From Thermothielavioides terrestris NRRL 8126 (lineage: Eukaryota > Ascomycota > Sordariomycetes > Sordariales > Chaetomiaceae), in assembly GCF_000226115.1 (NCBI RefSeq), contig NC_016461.1:2294001-2358000 (forward strand): a DNA stretch of 64,000 bases. The letters run 5' to 3'. Under the pieces are notes generated by a model that was not told the origin of the DNA, did no database searches, and worked only from the letters and a program-made list of their open reading frames with translations. How positions within the stretch are numbered: position 1 is the stretch's first letter; every line of letters begins with the position of its first letter. The position numbers and the translations under genes were made by a program. Of this stretch, positions 1 to 9,152 are shown one piece after another.

Positions 1-724
1 AAGCAGGAAAATCCACCCCTTTTCTGCCCGCCTCGTCCGTCCCGTCCGAAAAGGTCGCCACCAGCACGCCCTGCGTCTCCAGAACCTCCAGCGTGCGCGG
101 GATGTCCAGAAAGCCCTTGCACCCGCTGCTCACCACGGCCACGCGCGTCCTGCCTAGCTCGGTCAGGTCGGCCGACACGTCCATGGAGCTCTCGCCGCCG
201 CGGTGCACGCCGCCCAGCCCGCCGGTGCCGAACACCCTGATGCCGGCCAGCCGGGCGAGCACCATGGTGCCGCAGATGGTCGTCCCGCCGTGGCCCGCCG
301 CAACACCGGCAGCATCGCCGCCACTACTGCTACTGCGGAGCACGCCGCGCGCGGCGAGGAACGCCAGGTCGCGCCGCGAGACCTTGGCGGCGCCCTCACG
401 GGCCATGCGGGCGATCTCGGCGGGCGTCAGGCCGACGGTGGGCACGCCGGCCAGGACGCCGCAGACGGCGGGAACGGCGCCATGGAGGCGGACGATGGAG
501 TCGAGCTGCTCGGGCAGGTCGGCGCCGAGGGCACCGTGGGTGTAGATGGTGGACTCGAGGGCCACGACAGGCTTGTTGGAGGCGAGGGCGGCGGAGACCT
601 CGGGGGAGATCTTGAGCAGCTTGGAGACGCTGGCCGGCGAGGTGGTGAAGAGGCGGCGGGGGAGGATGGTTCGCCGGCTGAGGATCGGGTTGGGAACCCG
701 GCAGAGGACGCGTGCTGCCGCCAT
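1..724 (-). CDS. Pseudouridine-5'-phosphate glycosidase (PsuG/IndA family), 5' part, cut by window edge
   Basis: The enzyme cleaves pseudouridine 5'-phosphate into uracil and ribose 5-phosphate. The minus strand is open from ATG 724 to the left edge, giving 241 visible residues and no intron. Family motifs are clear: ESTIYTHGALGADLP near residues 52-66, a GGTTICGTMVLA block near 150, the glycine-rich FGTGGLGGVHRGGESSMDVS near 170-190, then a segment reading VVSSGCKGFLDI and LEVLETQGV. The first 40 residues are rich in Arg, Ser and Leu (..RRTILPRRLFTTSP..), which looks like a mitochondrial presequence. In filamentous fungi this domain is usually fused to a C-terminal PfkB pseudouridine kinase; that part would lie left of the window and cannot be seen. 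Family assignment is strong; mitochondrial location and fusion are inferences. Confidence 0.93.
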   Translation of the reverse strand, partial: MAAARVLCRVPNPILSRRTILPRRLFTTSPASVSKLLKISPEVSAALASNKPVVALESTIYTHGALGADLPEQLDSIVRLHGAVPAVCGVLAGVPTVGLTPAEIARMAREGAAKVSRRDLAFLAARGVLRSSSSGGDAAGVAAGHGGTTICGTMVLARLAGIRVFGTGGLGGVHRGGESSMDVSADLTELGRTRVAVVSSGCKGFLDIPRTLEVLETQGVLVATFSDGTDEAGRKGVDFPA

Positions 725-2064
725 GGATGCCTAGGTCTGTTTGTGTGCCACAGTGGTGAGACCGGTTAACCGGGGACGGCGCGACCCAGGTAATAGAGAG
801 GTTGAGTGGCTCCTGTCCGTCGAGGAGAGAAGAATTGCCCTGGAGAAATCAGGGACCTCTGCGGATGATCTTGTCCAGAAGGCAGTACTCTCCAGAGGGA
901 TTTTCTGGGCCCGGTCCTCAGTCACAAGGTGGGTGAATGCTCAGGCACATATGTGCAGGTCATGAACTCGTGATGAGCCCGTCTCTCCACGACGGCAGGA
1001 CGGAGATGGATTGACCAATCGGCGATGACGCCTGGCAGCGTGGTCAGTGATTGACCGTCCGGCGGAAGGAGCTCGACTCTCCGTCTCACGGTATTTGCAC
1101 TGTAGCTGATTCAGAAGATAACAGAAGAAAGCTTCTGGTCTTCAGTTCAACTCCGCCCCAACTGCAAATGGATTTGAAGTTTGTTGTTGTCCCCTTGCGT
1201 AGCTAGGGTTTGGATCAATGTCAGTGTCCGGTAACTCGGGCACAACAAACGTTCGGCCATTCAGCGATGCAATAGGTGCAGCAGTTTCGGCCGTTCCAGC
1301 GGTTCGGCCATTCGGCCCCACCGCCGGCAGCCTCGGGCCCTGGCGCCGCAAGTGTGCCCCACCTCACTGTTCAGACTTTACCAGATCAAGTGTTGGTGCC
1401 AGGACCCGGGAAATTTCTTGATCTGAAACCTCTCCGGGCAGCACTGCACATGCATAACATCCTTGCTCGTCGCACCCGGTTTCCCTGCCACCGTTCGAGG
1501 TCACCGCGATGCCCACATCTTAATAGCATGTATGTTATGGCGCGCCCGGCCCTCTCTGTGGCTCCTGCGGCCATCAACCGTTCATCATTCATGCCTTGTC
1601 CAAAAAAGGCGATTGAAACTGGCATTACCCAAAGAAACCGCGAATGTTTCTCTCTCAACTTTCGGCTCCCCTCCATCCGAGCAAGACAGGCATGCCAATG
1701 CATCCTCACGGAAGCGGATCCGGGACAGGGCTGGAAGCGAGCCAGATATCTCGTTAGCTCGTTCCTGCCAATCTCGTTCCGTTATTAAATCCTCGGTCGG
1801 CCGACGATGTCATCGAGCGGCCTCCTCCTGGCTTGGTGGGCACTTTATCCTGATCTTCTTGCCGCTGTCTGTTTCTTGTCTCTCCACTACATGTAAACTT
1901 CTACACTAGAAACCTTCTAATGGCCGTCTTGCTTCATTCGCTCGCTACACAGTAGACAGTAACCAAGTTTATTTATTTATTTATTTATTTATTTATTTTC
2001 ACACACATTACTTTCATCATCCTCGCTCTCTACCTTGATTGGCGTTGTTCCTTCTGCTGGCAGC
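725..2064. other. Gene-free stretch between psuG and the GPI-protein gene
   Basis: This lies between two diverging genes and should hold both promoters. Open frames here are short, arginine- and serine-rich and show no family similarity. The only structured element I see is a TTTA microsatellite at 1968-1999. Confidence 0.6.
1968..1999. repeat. (TTTA)8 microsatellite
   Basis: Eight uninterrupted TTTA units, about 65 bp upstream of the ATG at 2065. It probably falls in the promoter or 5' leader of that gene. Confidence 0.97.
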
Positions 2065-2962
2065 ATGGTGTCCTCCAAATCCGTAACCGCATACGTGGGG
2101 TCAGCACTGCTGTTCGCTGCCCGGATATCGTCTGCGACCAACTTCACCATTTCGAACGGCCAGATATTTACGCCGGGCTTTGCTATCGTCGATGCCCCGC
2201 AGCCGGACACTCCCCTCGGCGGAGGTTTGTCATCTATTCGCTCTCTCGCTGCCTACGTGGTCTTCATTTGGCCCTTTACCAACTGTTCCCAGACCTCATC
2301 GAAATCGCGCTCGACGTCTCGGCGGACGGCCGCCTCCCTCTGCCGCCGTACGCTCAGGACAGCCCCAGCCAAATTCACAACATCACCATCTTCCTCTTCA
2401 GCTATGACAAGGGCCGCAACTTCACCATCACCAACGGCACCGCCTCGGCGAACAACGCCAGCCTGGGCGATATCATGCTCCAGGAGCCCGGCAGCACCGT
2501 GAAGCACGTCAGGTGGACCTGGCCCGATTGCCTCGTCGGCGATGGCGGGCAGCAGGGCTTGGGGGACACCGACCGGGGGGTATACAATGTGCGTTTCTCA
2601 CTCAGTACGGATACAAAGCTGGTCAGACTGACAGAAACGGCCTCCAGATCTCCATTCGGCAGTCGTTCCGCCTCAACGGCACGGACTACTACACCATCTT
2701 CGATCTTCCAATCTCCGTCACCAACAGCATCCCCAGCAACAGTGACAGACCGTCGTGCGACGCACTGAACAACCCGATGCTGAGCCCCGACGAGATCCGC
2801 GCCTCGACCGACATCTTCAACGCCCCGGTCATGTTTGCGCCCGGTGACGCCACCACTGTGCAGACGAGCTCTGGACAGGGCCTGGGCAGTGGTGCGGCTA
2901 CCTGGCGGACGAGACTGTGCTGGCTCGGGCTAGCGGGGGTGGCGGCTGCTTTGGCGATGTGA
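2065..2962 (+). CDS. Secreted, probably GPI-anchored protein of unknown function
   Basis: Three exons are proposed: 2065-2224, 2293-2588 and 2648-2962 (256 residues). Intron 1 (GTTTGT..CCAG) and intron 2 (GTGCGT..CCAG) keep the frame, and the second join gives ..GVYN/ISIRQSFRLNG.., which reads smoothly. Residues 1-25 form a signal peptide with a hydrophobic run (YVGSALLFAA). The mature part has several N-glycosylation sequons (NFT, NIT, NGT, NAS) and motifs such as WPDCLVGDG and DYYTIFDLPISVTNSIP. The C-terminus ends in a hydrophobic stretch (CWLGLAGVAAALAM) after a small-residue spacer, as expected for a GPI-anchor signal. I recognise it as an ascomycete-wide type of uncharacterised surface protein but know no biochemical role. 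Less certain are the exact omega site and whether exon 3 starts at 2648. Confidence 0.78.
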
Positions 2963-3205
2963 GCATCGCAGGGGCGGAAGTGTCAGGCCATGTGGATGGC
3001 GGACCCCATGGTTGGGTAATGTCAAAGGTTCTTGAGGAACCGAAGTCTGCATAAAGACTGGGAAGGGTCCGGTACGACAAGGAGGAGAAATTCCATGGAG
3101 TCTTGCAGCTGGAGGATAGGAATCGTGTGTTTAACTGTGCAATAACCCTGAGACTCTGGGTTCTACAGACAGGTTTCTATTTCCGGGTTGGTGATCTTAA
3201 ACTTA

Positions 3206-3415
3206 TGTCACGCTACAGCGAGCCACAGTGGCGTGGAGTGATGGAAGAATCGTCGCAGAGCATCGGAATGTAAAGAGAGTGCGTTGTTCTAGTACAAAAG
3301 AGAGGAAAGGAGAGGACAAAGTGTGGTATATATACACAGAAGTGGGGATGCCCAGCGCGACAAAGCCCTCTGCCAAGACTGCAGAGCTTAGGAATGCCTT
3401 ACCCCTGACGTGACA
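3206..3415 (-). repeat. LTR, distal copy (3' LTR of the minus-strand element), 210 bp
   Basis: Starts TGTCACGC and ends GTGACA on the plus strand. It matches 4002-4159 along its length but carries about 50 extra bases in two blocks, around 3282-3315 and 3367-3392. A TATATATA core sits near 3327-3335, a possible promoter element within the LTR. Confidence 0.8.
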
Positions 3416-3900
3416 CGAGAGGGCTGGAGGGTGCAACCTAGTTGTCTGCGGAGCTCACGGATGAGAGCGCGGTTGCTGCCGAGCTTCTTGTCCCAAATGG
3501 CGATGCGTGCAGCGTTGAGCAGAGGCCGAGAAACAGAGCGGCTGATCCAATTGATGAGAGCCAGCCGTCTCATGATCTCGTTCTGCCGGAAGGTGGCAAG
3601 CATGATGTAGTCTTCACGCATGCGGTCGTACAGAGCATCCACCTCTTCCAGGGAAGGTTCTGGTACTTCGCCCTTGGAATCGTCGTGCTCGGCGGCCCGT
3701 TGCTTGCGAAGCTTTTCAAGTGCGGCATCGTATGTGGGAGCAACTGGCTCAGCATCCTCCTCCTCAATGCCGGGGAGGTCCGGATTGCATTCCTTCCAAA
3801 GCCCTAACGCCCAAGCGTGCCATTTGAGCTCTGCATACCACTCAGGCCAGTCCCTGGGGGACTCCAGCATGTTGGAAGAGCCGGTCTCAATGGTGACCAT
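3388..3900 (-). CDS. Gag-like protein of a copia-type retroelement, truncated (170 residues)
   Basis: The frame opens at ATG 3900 and stops inside the distal LTR at 3388, so the last nine residues or so come from LTR sequence and the protein is a truncated Gag. The N-terminus has the pattern of fungal copia Gag proteins: L-x-x-P-R-D-W-P-E-W-Y near residues 13-22, a WALGLWKECNPDLP block near 30-45, an acidic Pro-rich linker, then a helical region (YDRMREDYIMLATFRQ..RRLALINWISRSVSRPLL). No CCHC zinc knuckle and no Pol domain follow. It could still be expressed from the upstream LTR. A domesticated cellular gene is less likely because it is bounded by LTRs. Confidence 0.68.
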   Translation of the reverse strand: MVTIETGSSNMLESPRDWPEWYAELKWHAWALGLWKECNPDLPGIEEEDAEPVAPTYDAALEKLRKQRAAEHDDSKGEVPEPSLEEVDALYDRMREDYIMLATFRQNEIMRRLALINWISRSVSRPLLNAARIAIWDKKLGSNRALIRELRRQLGCTLQPSRVTSGVRHS

Positions 3901-3981
3901 GGCGTAATGCAGAGCTTAGGGCTTGCGAAGAGAGAGAGAGGAAGAGAGCTTGCTGTGTGTGAGGAAGCTGCGTGCAGTTAT

Positions 3982-4001
3982 TGGAGCGCTAGGCTTATAA
4001 C
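3982..4001 (-). other. Candidate primer-binding site matching a tRNA anticodon-arm half
   Basis: Directly next to the 5' LTR. The plus strand here reads TGGAGCGCTAGGCTTATAAC, which resembles nucleotides of about 20-39 of a tRNA with loop CTTATAA (anticodon UAU, Ile). The 3' end of this primer-like sequence would be nucleotide 39, the same cut used by Drosophila copia, which primes from a 39-nt 5' half of initiator tRNA. The tRNA assignment is from pattern only. Confidence 0.5.
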
Positions 4002-4159
4002 TGTCACGCTATAGCGAGCCACAGTGGCATAGAGTGATGGAAGAATCGTAACACAGCATCGGAATGTAAAGAGAGAGGACAGAGCGTGGTTGAAATACCT
4101 ACACAGAAGTGGGGATGCCTAGCGCGCCAAGTCGGGAATCCCTTACCCCTGATATGACA
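4002..4159 (-). repeat. LTR, proximal copy (5' LTR of the minus-strand element), 158 bp
   Basis: Same ends as the 3206-3415 copy, TGTCACGC..TATGACA. Several differences from that copy are C-to-T or G-to-A changes (for example CTACAG to CTATAG and GCGTGG to GCATAG), as repeat-induced point mutation would produce, but the number is too small to prove it. Confidence 0.8.
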
Positions 4160-4559
4160 AGTGGAACTATTCCGTGCTCCGTACATACACAAGTGACAGA
4201 AGCCGCTGCTTTGCCATAGTCGGTTTGTCTGAGAAACTGAAGCGATTACCAATGTACCTTACCTTGGTTTGCAGGATACGTCTCGTTCAGTCCGCTCCCT
4301 CACTCGCCGTCCACAGTCATAGGTTGTCGTCACGGATCAGTTGTGCGAGGCTGAGGCTCAGGGTCCAGGGTGGATCCACTCAGGGCCCCGCAGGGATACT
4401 GTAACTCGAACGCTGATTGGGGCACTTGACGCCCCAACCTGCAAGGCTGCGAGCTCAGGAAAAAAGTCCATCACCGCCCACTCAGTGTTCCTTTGGCAGC
4501 AAAGGCCCTGCCCCTCAGCGTCCGCAACAGAACTTCCGGCCACTTCCAGGACCGTAACC
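4160..4559. other. Upstream region and leader of UTP18
   Basis: No separate gene. The frame of UTP18 stays open upstream to 4341 (73 codons), but the encoded stretch is unlike the conserved protein, and the ATG at 4560 has a good context (ACCATGTCG). Confidence 0.6.
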
Positions 4560-6449
4560 ATGTCGCGACGTCGCCAACAAGAGCAACCTGAAGATGTCTC
4601 CTCCGACGAAGGGTCTTTTGCCAGTTTTGGCGAGGACGAGGCCCTCTCGGCGTCCGACAATGACGACGAGTCGATCGACAGGAGGAAAGGTGCTCTGCTG
4701 AGCAAGGATTCCGACGAAGAGGAGATCGAACGCTTTGTCCTTGGCGGCAAAGAGACATTCCGTGAGCGATTGTTCCGCGACGACTTCCTCCCTTCTGCCA
4801 CCGACTCCAAGGCACTGGTGCAAACAACTGCCGACGATGAGGCCACGGGCCACGAGCACCTGCCCGATTCGATGCTTTTCATGCTCGATTCAGGCGGAGA
4901 AGAAGACGAACCAGAGCTCAACTTGCTGCCGGAAAAGCGGGCGCCGCAGGAGATACAAGAGGAGGCACCCGCGTGGGAGGACAGCGACGACGAGCGGCTG
5001 ACCGTCTCGCTCGCCGGGCACACGCGGCTCCGCAAGCTCAGGAACACCGAGGCGGAGGACGTCGTCAGCGGCACCGAGTACGCGCGACGGCTACGGCAGC
5101 AGTACCTGCGGCTCTACCCACAGCCAGATTGGGCCAAGGCGCCGGCCACCGGCAAGCGACGGCGGAGACGGTCCTCAGCCGCATCCGACGACGCCTCGTC
5201 CGCTTCGGATATGGACGTCGACAGCGACGGCGAGAGCATCGACTCCCCGCTCCCGCTCGACTCCTTCCTCCGCGATGCTGCCTCCTTCCTTCCCACGACT
5301 GACGACTCCTCCCGCGCTAAGCGCCGCAAACTCCGCCCCGAAACCCTCGACATCCAACGCACCCGCGACATCCCCGACATACACAAGGCCCGCGTCTCGT
5401 CGCTGGCCTTCCACCCGCGCCGCCCGCTGCTCCTCTCCTCCAGCGTCTCGTCCATCATGTACCTGCACCACATCGACCCGTCCGCCCACCCGACGCCGAA
5501 CCCGGCCCTGACGTCGGTGCAGGTGAAGCGCACGGACGTGCGGCGCGCGGCGTTCGTCGGCCCGGCGGGCGACGAGATCGTCTTTGCCGGCCGCCGGCGC
5601 TACTTCCACAGCTGGAACCTGGCGTCCGGCCTGGTCAGGAAGGTCAGCAAGATCGCGGGCCACCAGCGCGAGCAGCGCACGATGGAGCGGTTCCGCGCCA
5701 GCCCGTGCGGGCGCTACCTCGCGCTGGCGGCGTCGGACAAGAAGGGCGGCGGCATGCTCAACATCGTCGCCGTCGGCTCCATGCAGTGGATCGCCCAGGC
5801 GCGCATCGACGGGCGCGGCGGCGTGACCGACTTCGCCTGGTGGAGCGACGGCAACGGCCTGACCATCGCCGGCAAGGACGGCCAGGTCGCCGAGTGGAGC
5901 CTGGTCACGCGCCGGACGGTCGGCGTCTGGCGCGACGAGGGGTCCATCGGCGGCACGGTGATGGCCCTGGGCGGGCGGAACGGGCCCGCGGAGCTGGGCG
6001 GCGACCGCTGGGTCGCCATCGGCTCGACGAGCGGCATCGTGAACGTGTACGACCGCAACGAGCTCGTCGTGAAGCCAGCGCCCAAAAAAGCCCAACAACA
6101 ACCACCGCAGCCGCAGCCGGAACAACAACAACAACAACAGTCGCCGACACCGCCGCCGGCGGTGGAAATCCACAAGCTGCCCACGCCGCGGCGCGTCTTC
6201 GAGCAGCTGACGACGCCCGTGTCGGTCGTCGCCTTCTCGCCGGACGGCCAGCTGCTCGCGTTCGGCAGCCTGCACAAGAAGGACGCGCTGCGCCTCGCCC
6301 ACCTGCCCAGCTGCACCGTCTACCGCAACTGGCCGACCGAGCAGACGCCGCTGGGGCGCGTCACGGCCGTCGCGTTCAGTGCCGCCAGCGATATGCTCGC
6401 TGTTGGGAACGATGTGGGTAAGATTAGGTTGTGGGAGATTCGCGGGTGA
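4560..6449 (+). CDS. UTP18: UTP18, WD-repeat subunit of the U3 snoRNP / SSU processome
   Basis: Single exon, 629 residues, close to the yeast protein (about 594). Utp18 belongs to the UTP-B module of the small-subunit processome in the nucleolus and is needed for early 18S rRNA processing. The N-terminal 130 residues are acidic and serine-rich (SSDEGSFASFGEDEAL, SASDNDDES), then come EYARRLRQQYLRLYPQPDWA, a basic stretch and the conserved RDIPDIHKARVSSLAFHP, which opens the WD40 region. Later blades include SSIMYLHHIDPS, RRYFHSWNLASG, TDFAWWSDGNGLTIAGKDGQVAEW, VSVVAFSPDGQLLAFGS and the C-terminal LAVGNDVGKIRLWEIRG. A Gln/Pro-rich linker (CAA repeats near 6120) interrupts the propeller between blades. 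The start at 4560 is preferred because it places the acidic conserved N-terminus first. Confidence 0.94.
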   Translation: MSRRRQQEQPEDVSSDEGSFASFGEDEALSASDNDDESIDRRKGALLSKDSDEEEIERFVLGGKETFRERLFRDDFLPSATDSKALVQTTADDEATGHEHLPDSMLFMLDSGGEEDEPELNLLPEKRAPQEIQEEAPAWEDSDDERLTVSLAGHTRLRKLRNTEAEDVVSGTEYARRLRQQYLRLYPQPDWAKAPATGKRRRRRSSAASDDASSASDMDVDSDGESIDSPLPLDSFLRDAASFLPTTDDSSRAKRRKLRPETLDIQRTRDIPDIHKARVSSLAFHPRRPLLLSSSVSSIMYLHHIDPSAHPTPNPALTSVQVKRTDVRRAAFVGPAGDEIVFAGRRRYFHSWNLASGLVRKVSKIAGHQREQRTMERFRASPCGRYLALAASDKKGGGMLNIVAVGSMQWIAQARIDGRGGVTDFAWWSDGNGLTIAGKDGQVAEWSLVTRRTVGVWRDEGSIGGTVMALGGRNGPAELGGDRWVAIGSTSGIVNVYDRNELVVKPAPKKAQQQPPQPQPEQQQQQQSPTPPPAVEIHKLPTPRRVFEQLTTPVSVVAFSPDGQLLAFGSLHKKDALRLAHLPSCTVYRNWPTEQTPLGRVTAVAFSAASDMLAVGNDVGKIRLWEIRG

Positions 6450-6696
6450 GGGAGGGAGGTGCAGGTGGGAGGGAGATGGGGAAGTGGGAGGAGCCTTGGT
6501 TTATGTGGAGAGAGATTGCGGGGGAAGGGGGTGGTGAGTTGGATGGGATTGAAAAGCGCGATGGTGCCGCGCGGTGCACAGGAGATATCCAATGCAATAT
6601 CACATCATCTTGGGGTGTTGTTTTCCATGGGGATTCTTGGATCCTTCATTGCTTGTGTCTGGTTGTGCGTTGTGCTAACGTACTCCTCACGTAAAT

Positions 6697-7126
6697 TTAC
6701 AGGATCATCCGCAGCAGCACCTTGACCGGCCCCATCGCCTTGGCATGCTTCTTGGGGTAGATCTTGCCCGTGCGGACCGTGTATTCGGCGAGCTGCTGAG
6801 CGTTGCCGAAGCGGTGCGGTGTACGCCCAGCCCGGACGGCATCGATGAGGTCGTAGATGTTGACGTGAACGGTCCTGAGAGCCTGCGGAGTTGTCAACGC
6901 TTCCGTTTTAGTTTTCTGCTTCCACCTGAGGGCCGGCGTTTATGATGACTTGGTTCAATTTAAGACGAGAATTTCTTTTGTTTACCTTGCGGCACTTGTT
7001 GATGCTGCTGAAGTCCCCGTCCAGCCCGATGTCGCGACACAGGCGCTGCCAGTCCTCGAGGGTGCCGGACCCAAAGTACTCGTCGAATTCGCGGACGATG
7101 GACCGTGATCCTTTTTTCTTAGCCAT
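6697..7126 (-). CDS. Small conserved-looking fungal protein of unknown function (108 residues)
   Basis: Two exons, 7126-6986 and 6882-6697, joined by a GTAAAC..GCAG intron in phase 0. The protein begins MAKKKGSRSIVREFDEYFG, continues GTLEDWQRLCRDIGLDGDFSSINKCRK and after the join ALRTVHVNIYDLIDAVR..GNAQQLAEYTVRTGKIYPKKHAKAMGPVKVLLRMIL. It is soluble and basic at the C-terminus, with no signal peptide or membrane segment. Ordered composition and a precise splice join support a real gene. The frame continues upstream to 7261, but MAKKKG fits a natural start. I know no function for it. Its stop lies 247 bp from the end of UTP18, so the two genes converge. Confidence 0.75.
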
Positions 7127-9152
7127 GCTGAACGAGCCGGAGTTGCTGCTCTGGGCGGGGCTGTTTTTGTCTTGGTTGCCTGCTGACTTGACAAGCTTGG
7201 AGGCTCGGGAGGCTCCCTGATGCTGAGGGTTTCCGGTTATGTGTGTCAAGGAGACATGCACACTGCTATGGCCTGGCGGACACAGGCCGAGAGAGGCGTT
7301 GTATCATGATCCGTCGAGGGCATCTTGCGATGTTTACACGGCGTTGATTTAAAGACAGGCACAGGACCAAGAGCAAACGAGCCAGTTGGATGGTCATGCG
7401 TCCAGACCTGCAGTTACCCCTATTCCGGAGCAACAACCCGGCCGTTTATAACCTAGCTTTGCGGGATGCCGTGAGTTAGATGAGGGAAGTAACGGATTGG
7501 TGCAAGGGAAGGTGAGTTTGGGTGGGACTCAAGACGCTTTAGAAAGACAGGGAGCTGTTGTCTTCTTTGGGATGGCCGCCAGGACAATGGAGACGGCGAG
7601 AGGGGCATCCTCGTGGACTCTCAAACAACACTTTGGAAGCATGATCCCGAGTGGTCGACACCAGTGATTGATTGATAGATTATGCTCCTTGTTTGCAAGG
7701 GGCCAGCCTCCATGAACTGCGTGGTAACACCGTAACAGCGCCTCGCCAGCTCCTTGTCGACCGTTACCTCCATGCAAGTGTGAATGAAAGAAGAGGTTCT
7801 GCTTTGTAAAGAAAAAGACTGGTAGGAGTGTACGGTGTGATAGGGGGAAAAACATAATCAGCTACCAAGTAAACACTACACAGTGCAACAGAAGCGTTGG
7901 TGGGAAACAAGCTGACTTGGGAGAGAGTTGTTTGTTCACTCCTCGATGATCATGTGAAAGCTCAGAGACTGGCAGAGACAAATGACACACAGAGACAGCA
8001 AATTGCTTTCTTACGCAGTAGAACGGAGCTTGACCCGCTGTGCTCCACTGCCAGGTGTCGCGCTTGCCGTTTTCGGGCCCCCTGCCACGCCCCGCAGCGC
8101 CTCCCGAAGAGCTGGAAGCTGAAAGATTGCCAATCCAGGATGGTTTGAGCTTTCCATGGAATGCACTCCGTCAGGTTCTTTCCTCCTTCCACATCACCCC
8201 ACTGGCTCTTGCCTACTGGCCACAATGGGCAGCTCGCGATGGAACAAGCCAGGGCAACGGTGAGAGCCCAATCCAAGCTAGGCGCCAGCCGATGCCACAC
8301 AGACCGACGTCCAATCGGCCAGAGCGGGAACCCGGAAGGTTGAAATGGGCTTGCCCAAGGCGGCTGCGTTGGTTTCACATGCCCCACAAGACAACACAAC
8401 ACAACATGACACGACACGCAGCCCGAACCTGTGATCGAGGTTGGCAGGGGGATCATTTCCCAATGGCCCGCCTTCGCCTTCCCTCACGCATTTCTGGCCA
8501 TGAAAAGCAAGCCACCTATTGCAGCCGGTCAAGGCGATGAGATCCGACGTTGCCCTTGCAACCATGCCGCTGGAGGCGACTACGTGTCAGGCCAATTCTG
8601 GGGACTGGCTTGCCCAAGTCGGCCTTCCACCGTCGCCCGGCCCAGTCCCGCTTTCCCTCCCCCGCCCTGGGCAATCGGCTGACGGCGAATCCTGCTCAGA
8701 CGACTTGGATAGGTCGGATGCCCTGGACTCCAGCGTCGTGCGTGCAGTGCCTGACGCCGTAGTTGCTGCAGCCCTGCGCCCAAAGGCGCCCCAGCTGCGC
8801 CGTAGCTCGCTAGCTCCCGTCGTTCCTCTTATGTGCAGGTTCCACCACATGCGGGCATTGTTTGTTCTGTTTACTCCTCTTCTTGGAGGGGTAACCTGAT
8901 CTCTGGCAATGAGCGTTGTGCGTTGCCAAACCGATGTCCCCGTCTCAATTGGCCCCATTTGAGGGTTTACGCTCCGTCTTGGAGGACTATGGTTCCCTCG
9001 CCCAGGTCTTGCTGATCACTACTTCGAGGATCATCCTATAAGTTTTTGTCCCGAGTCGAGATCTTGCCTCATCGAGACCCCTCTACCCCACAGGACCCCG
9101 AACTGCTCGGCGGGGTGTGTCACCGTCCCCTGTTCACTTGCTACGACTCGGG
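7127..9152. other. Gene-free stretch of about 2 kb
   Basis: Divergent upstream DNA of the 108-residue gene and of the giant gene at 9153. Frames of up to 166 codons occur on both strands, but they overlap each other and lack domain-like composition. A long 5' leader or an intron in the leader of the 9153 gene is possible. I see no tRNA, transposon or repeat. Confidence 0.55.

Larger units (their letters stand above)
3206..4159 (-). mobile_element. Short LTR retroelement (Ty1/copia type), internally deleted, minus-strand orientation
   Basis: Two similar terminal repeats (3206-3415 and 4002-4159) flank 586 bp that encodes only a gag-like N-terminus on the minus strand. Both repeats have TG..CA ends with TGTCA/TGACA inverted tips. 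There is no protease, integrase or reverse transcriptase, so the copy cannot move by itself; it may be a deletion derivative mobilised in trans. A primer-binding-like site directly follows the 5' LTR (minus-strand sense, 3982-4001). No polypurine tract precedes the 3' LTR. Flanking bases (ACTTA on the left, AGTGG on the right) show no target-site duplication, so the copy is old or rearranged. Confidence 0.75.

Noticed and set aside
2589..2634. 46-bp second intron in the GPI-protein gene ending at the first CAG
   Set aside because: It breaks the frame; the acceptor at 2647 keeps phase and gives the better junction.
5175..6302. 375-codon minus-strand frame antisense to UTP18
   Set aside because: Arg/Ala/Val-rich shadow produced by GC-rich codons of the WD40 gene; no domain.
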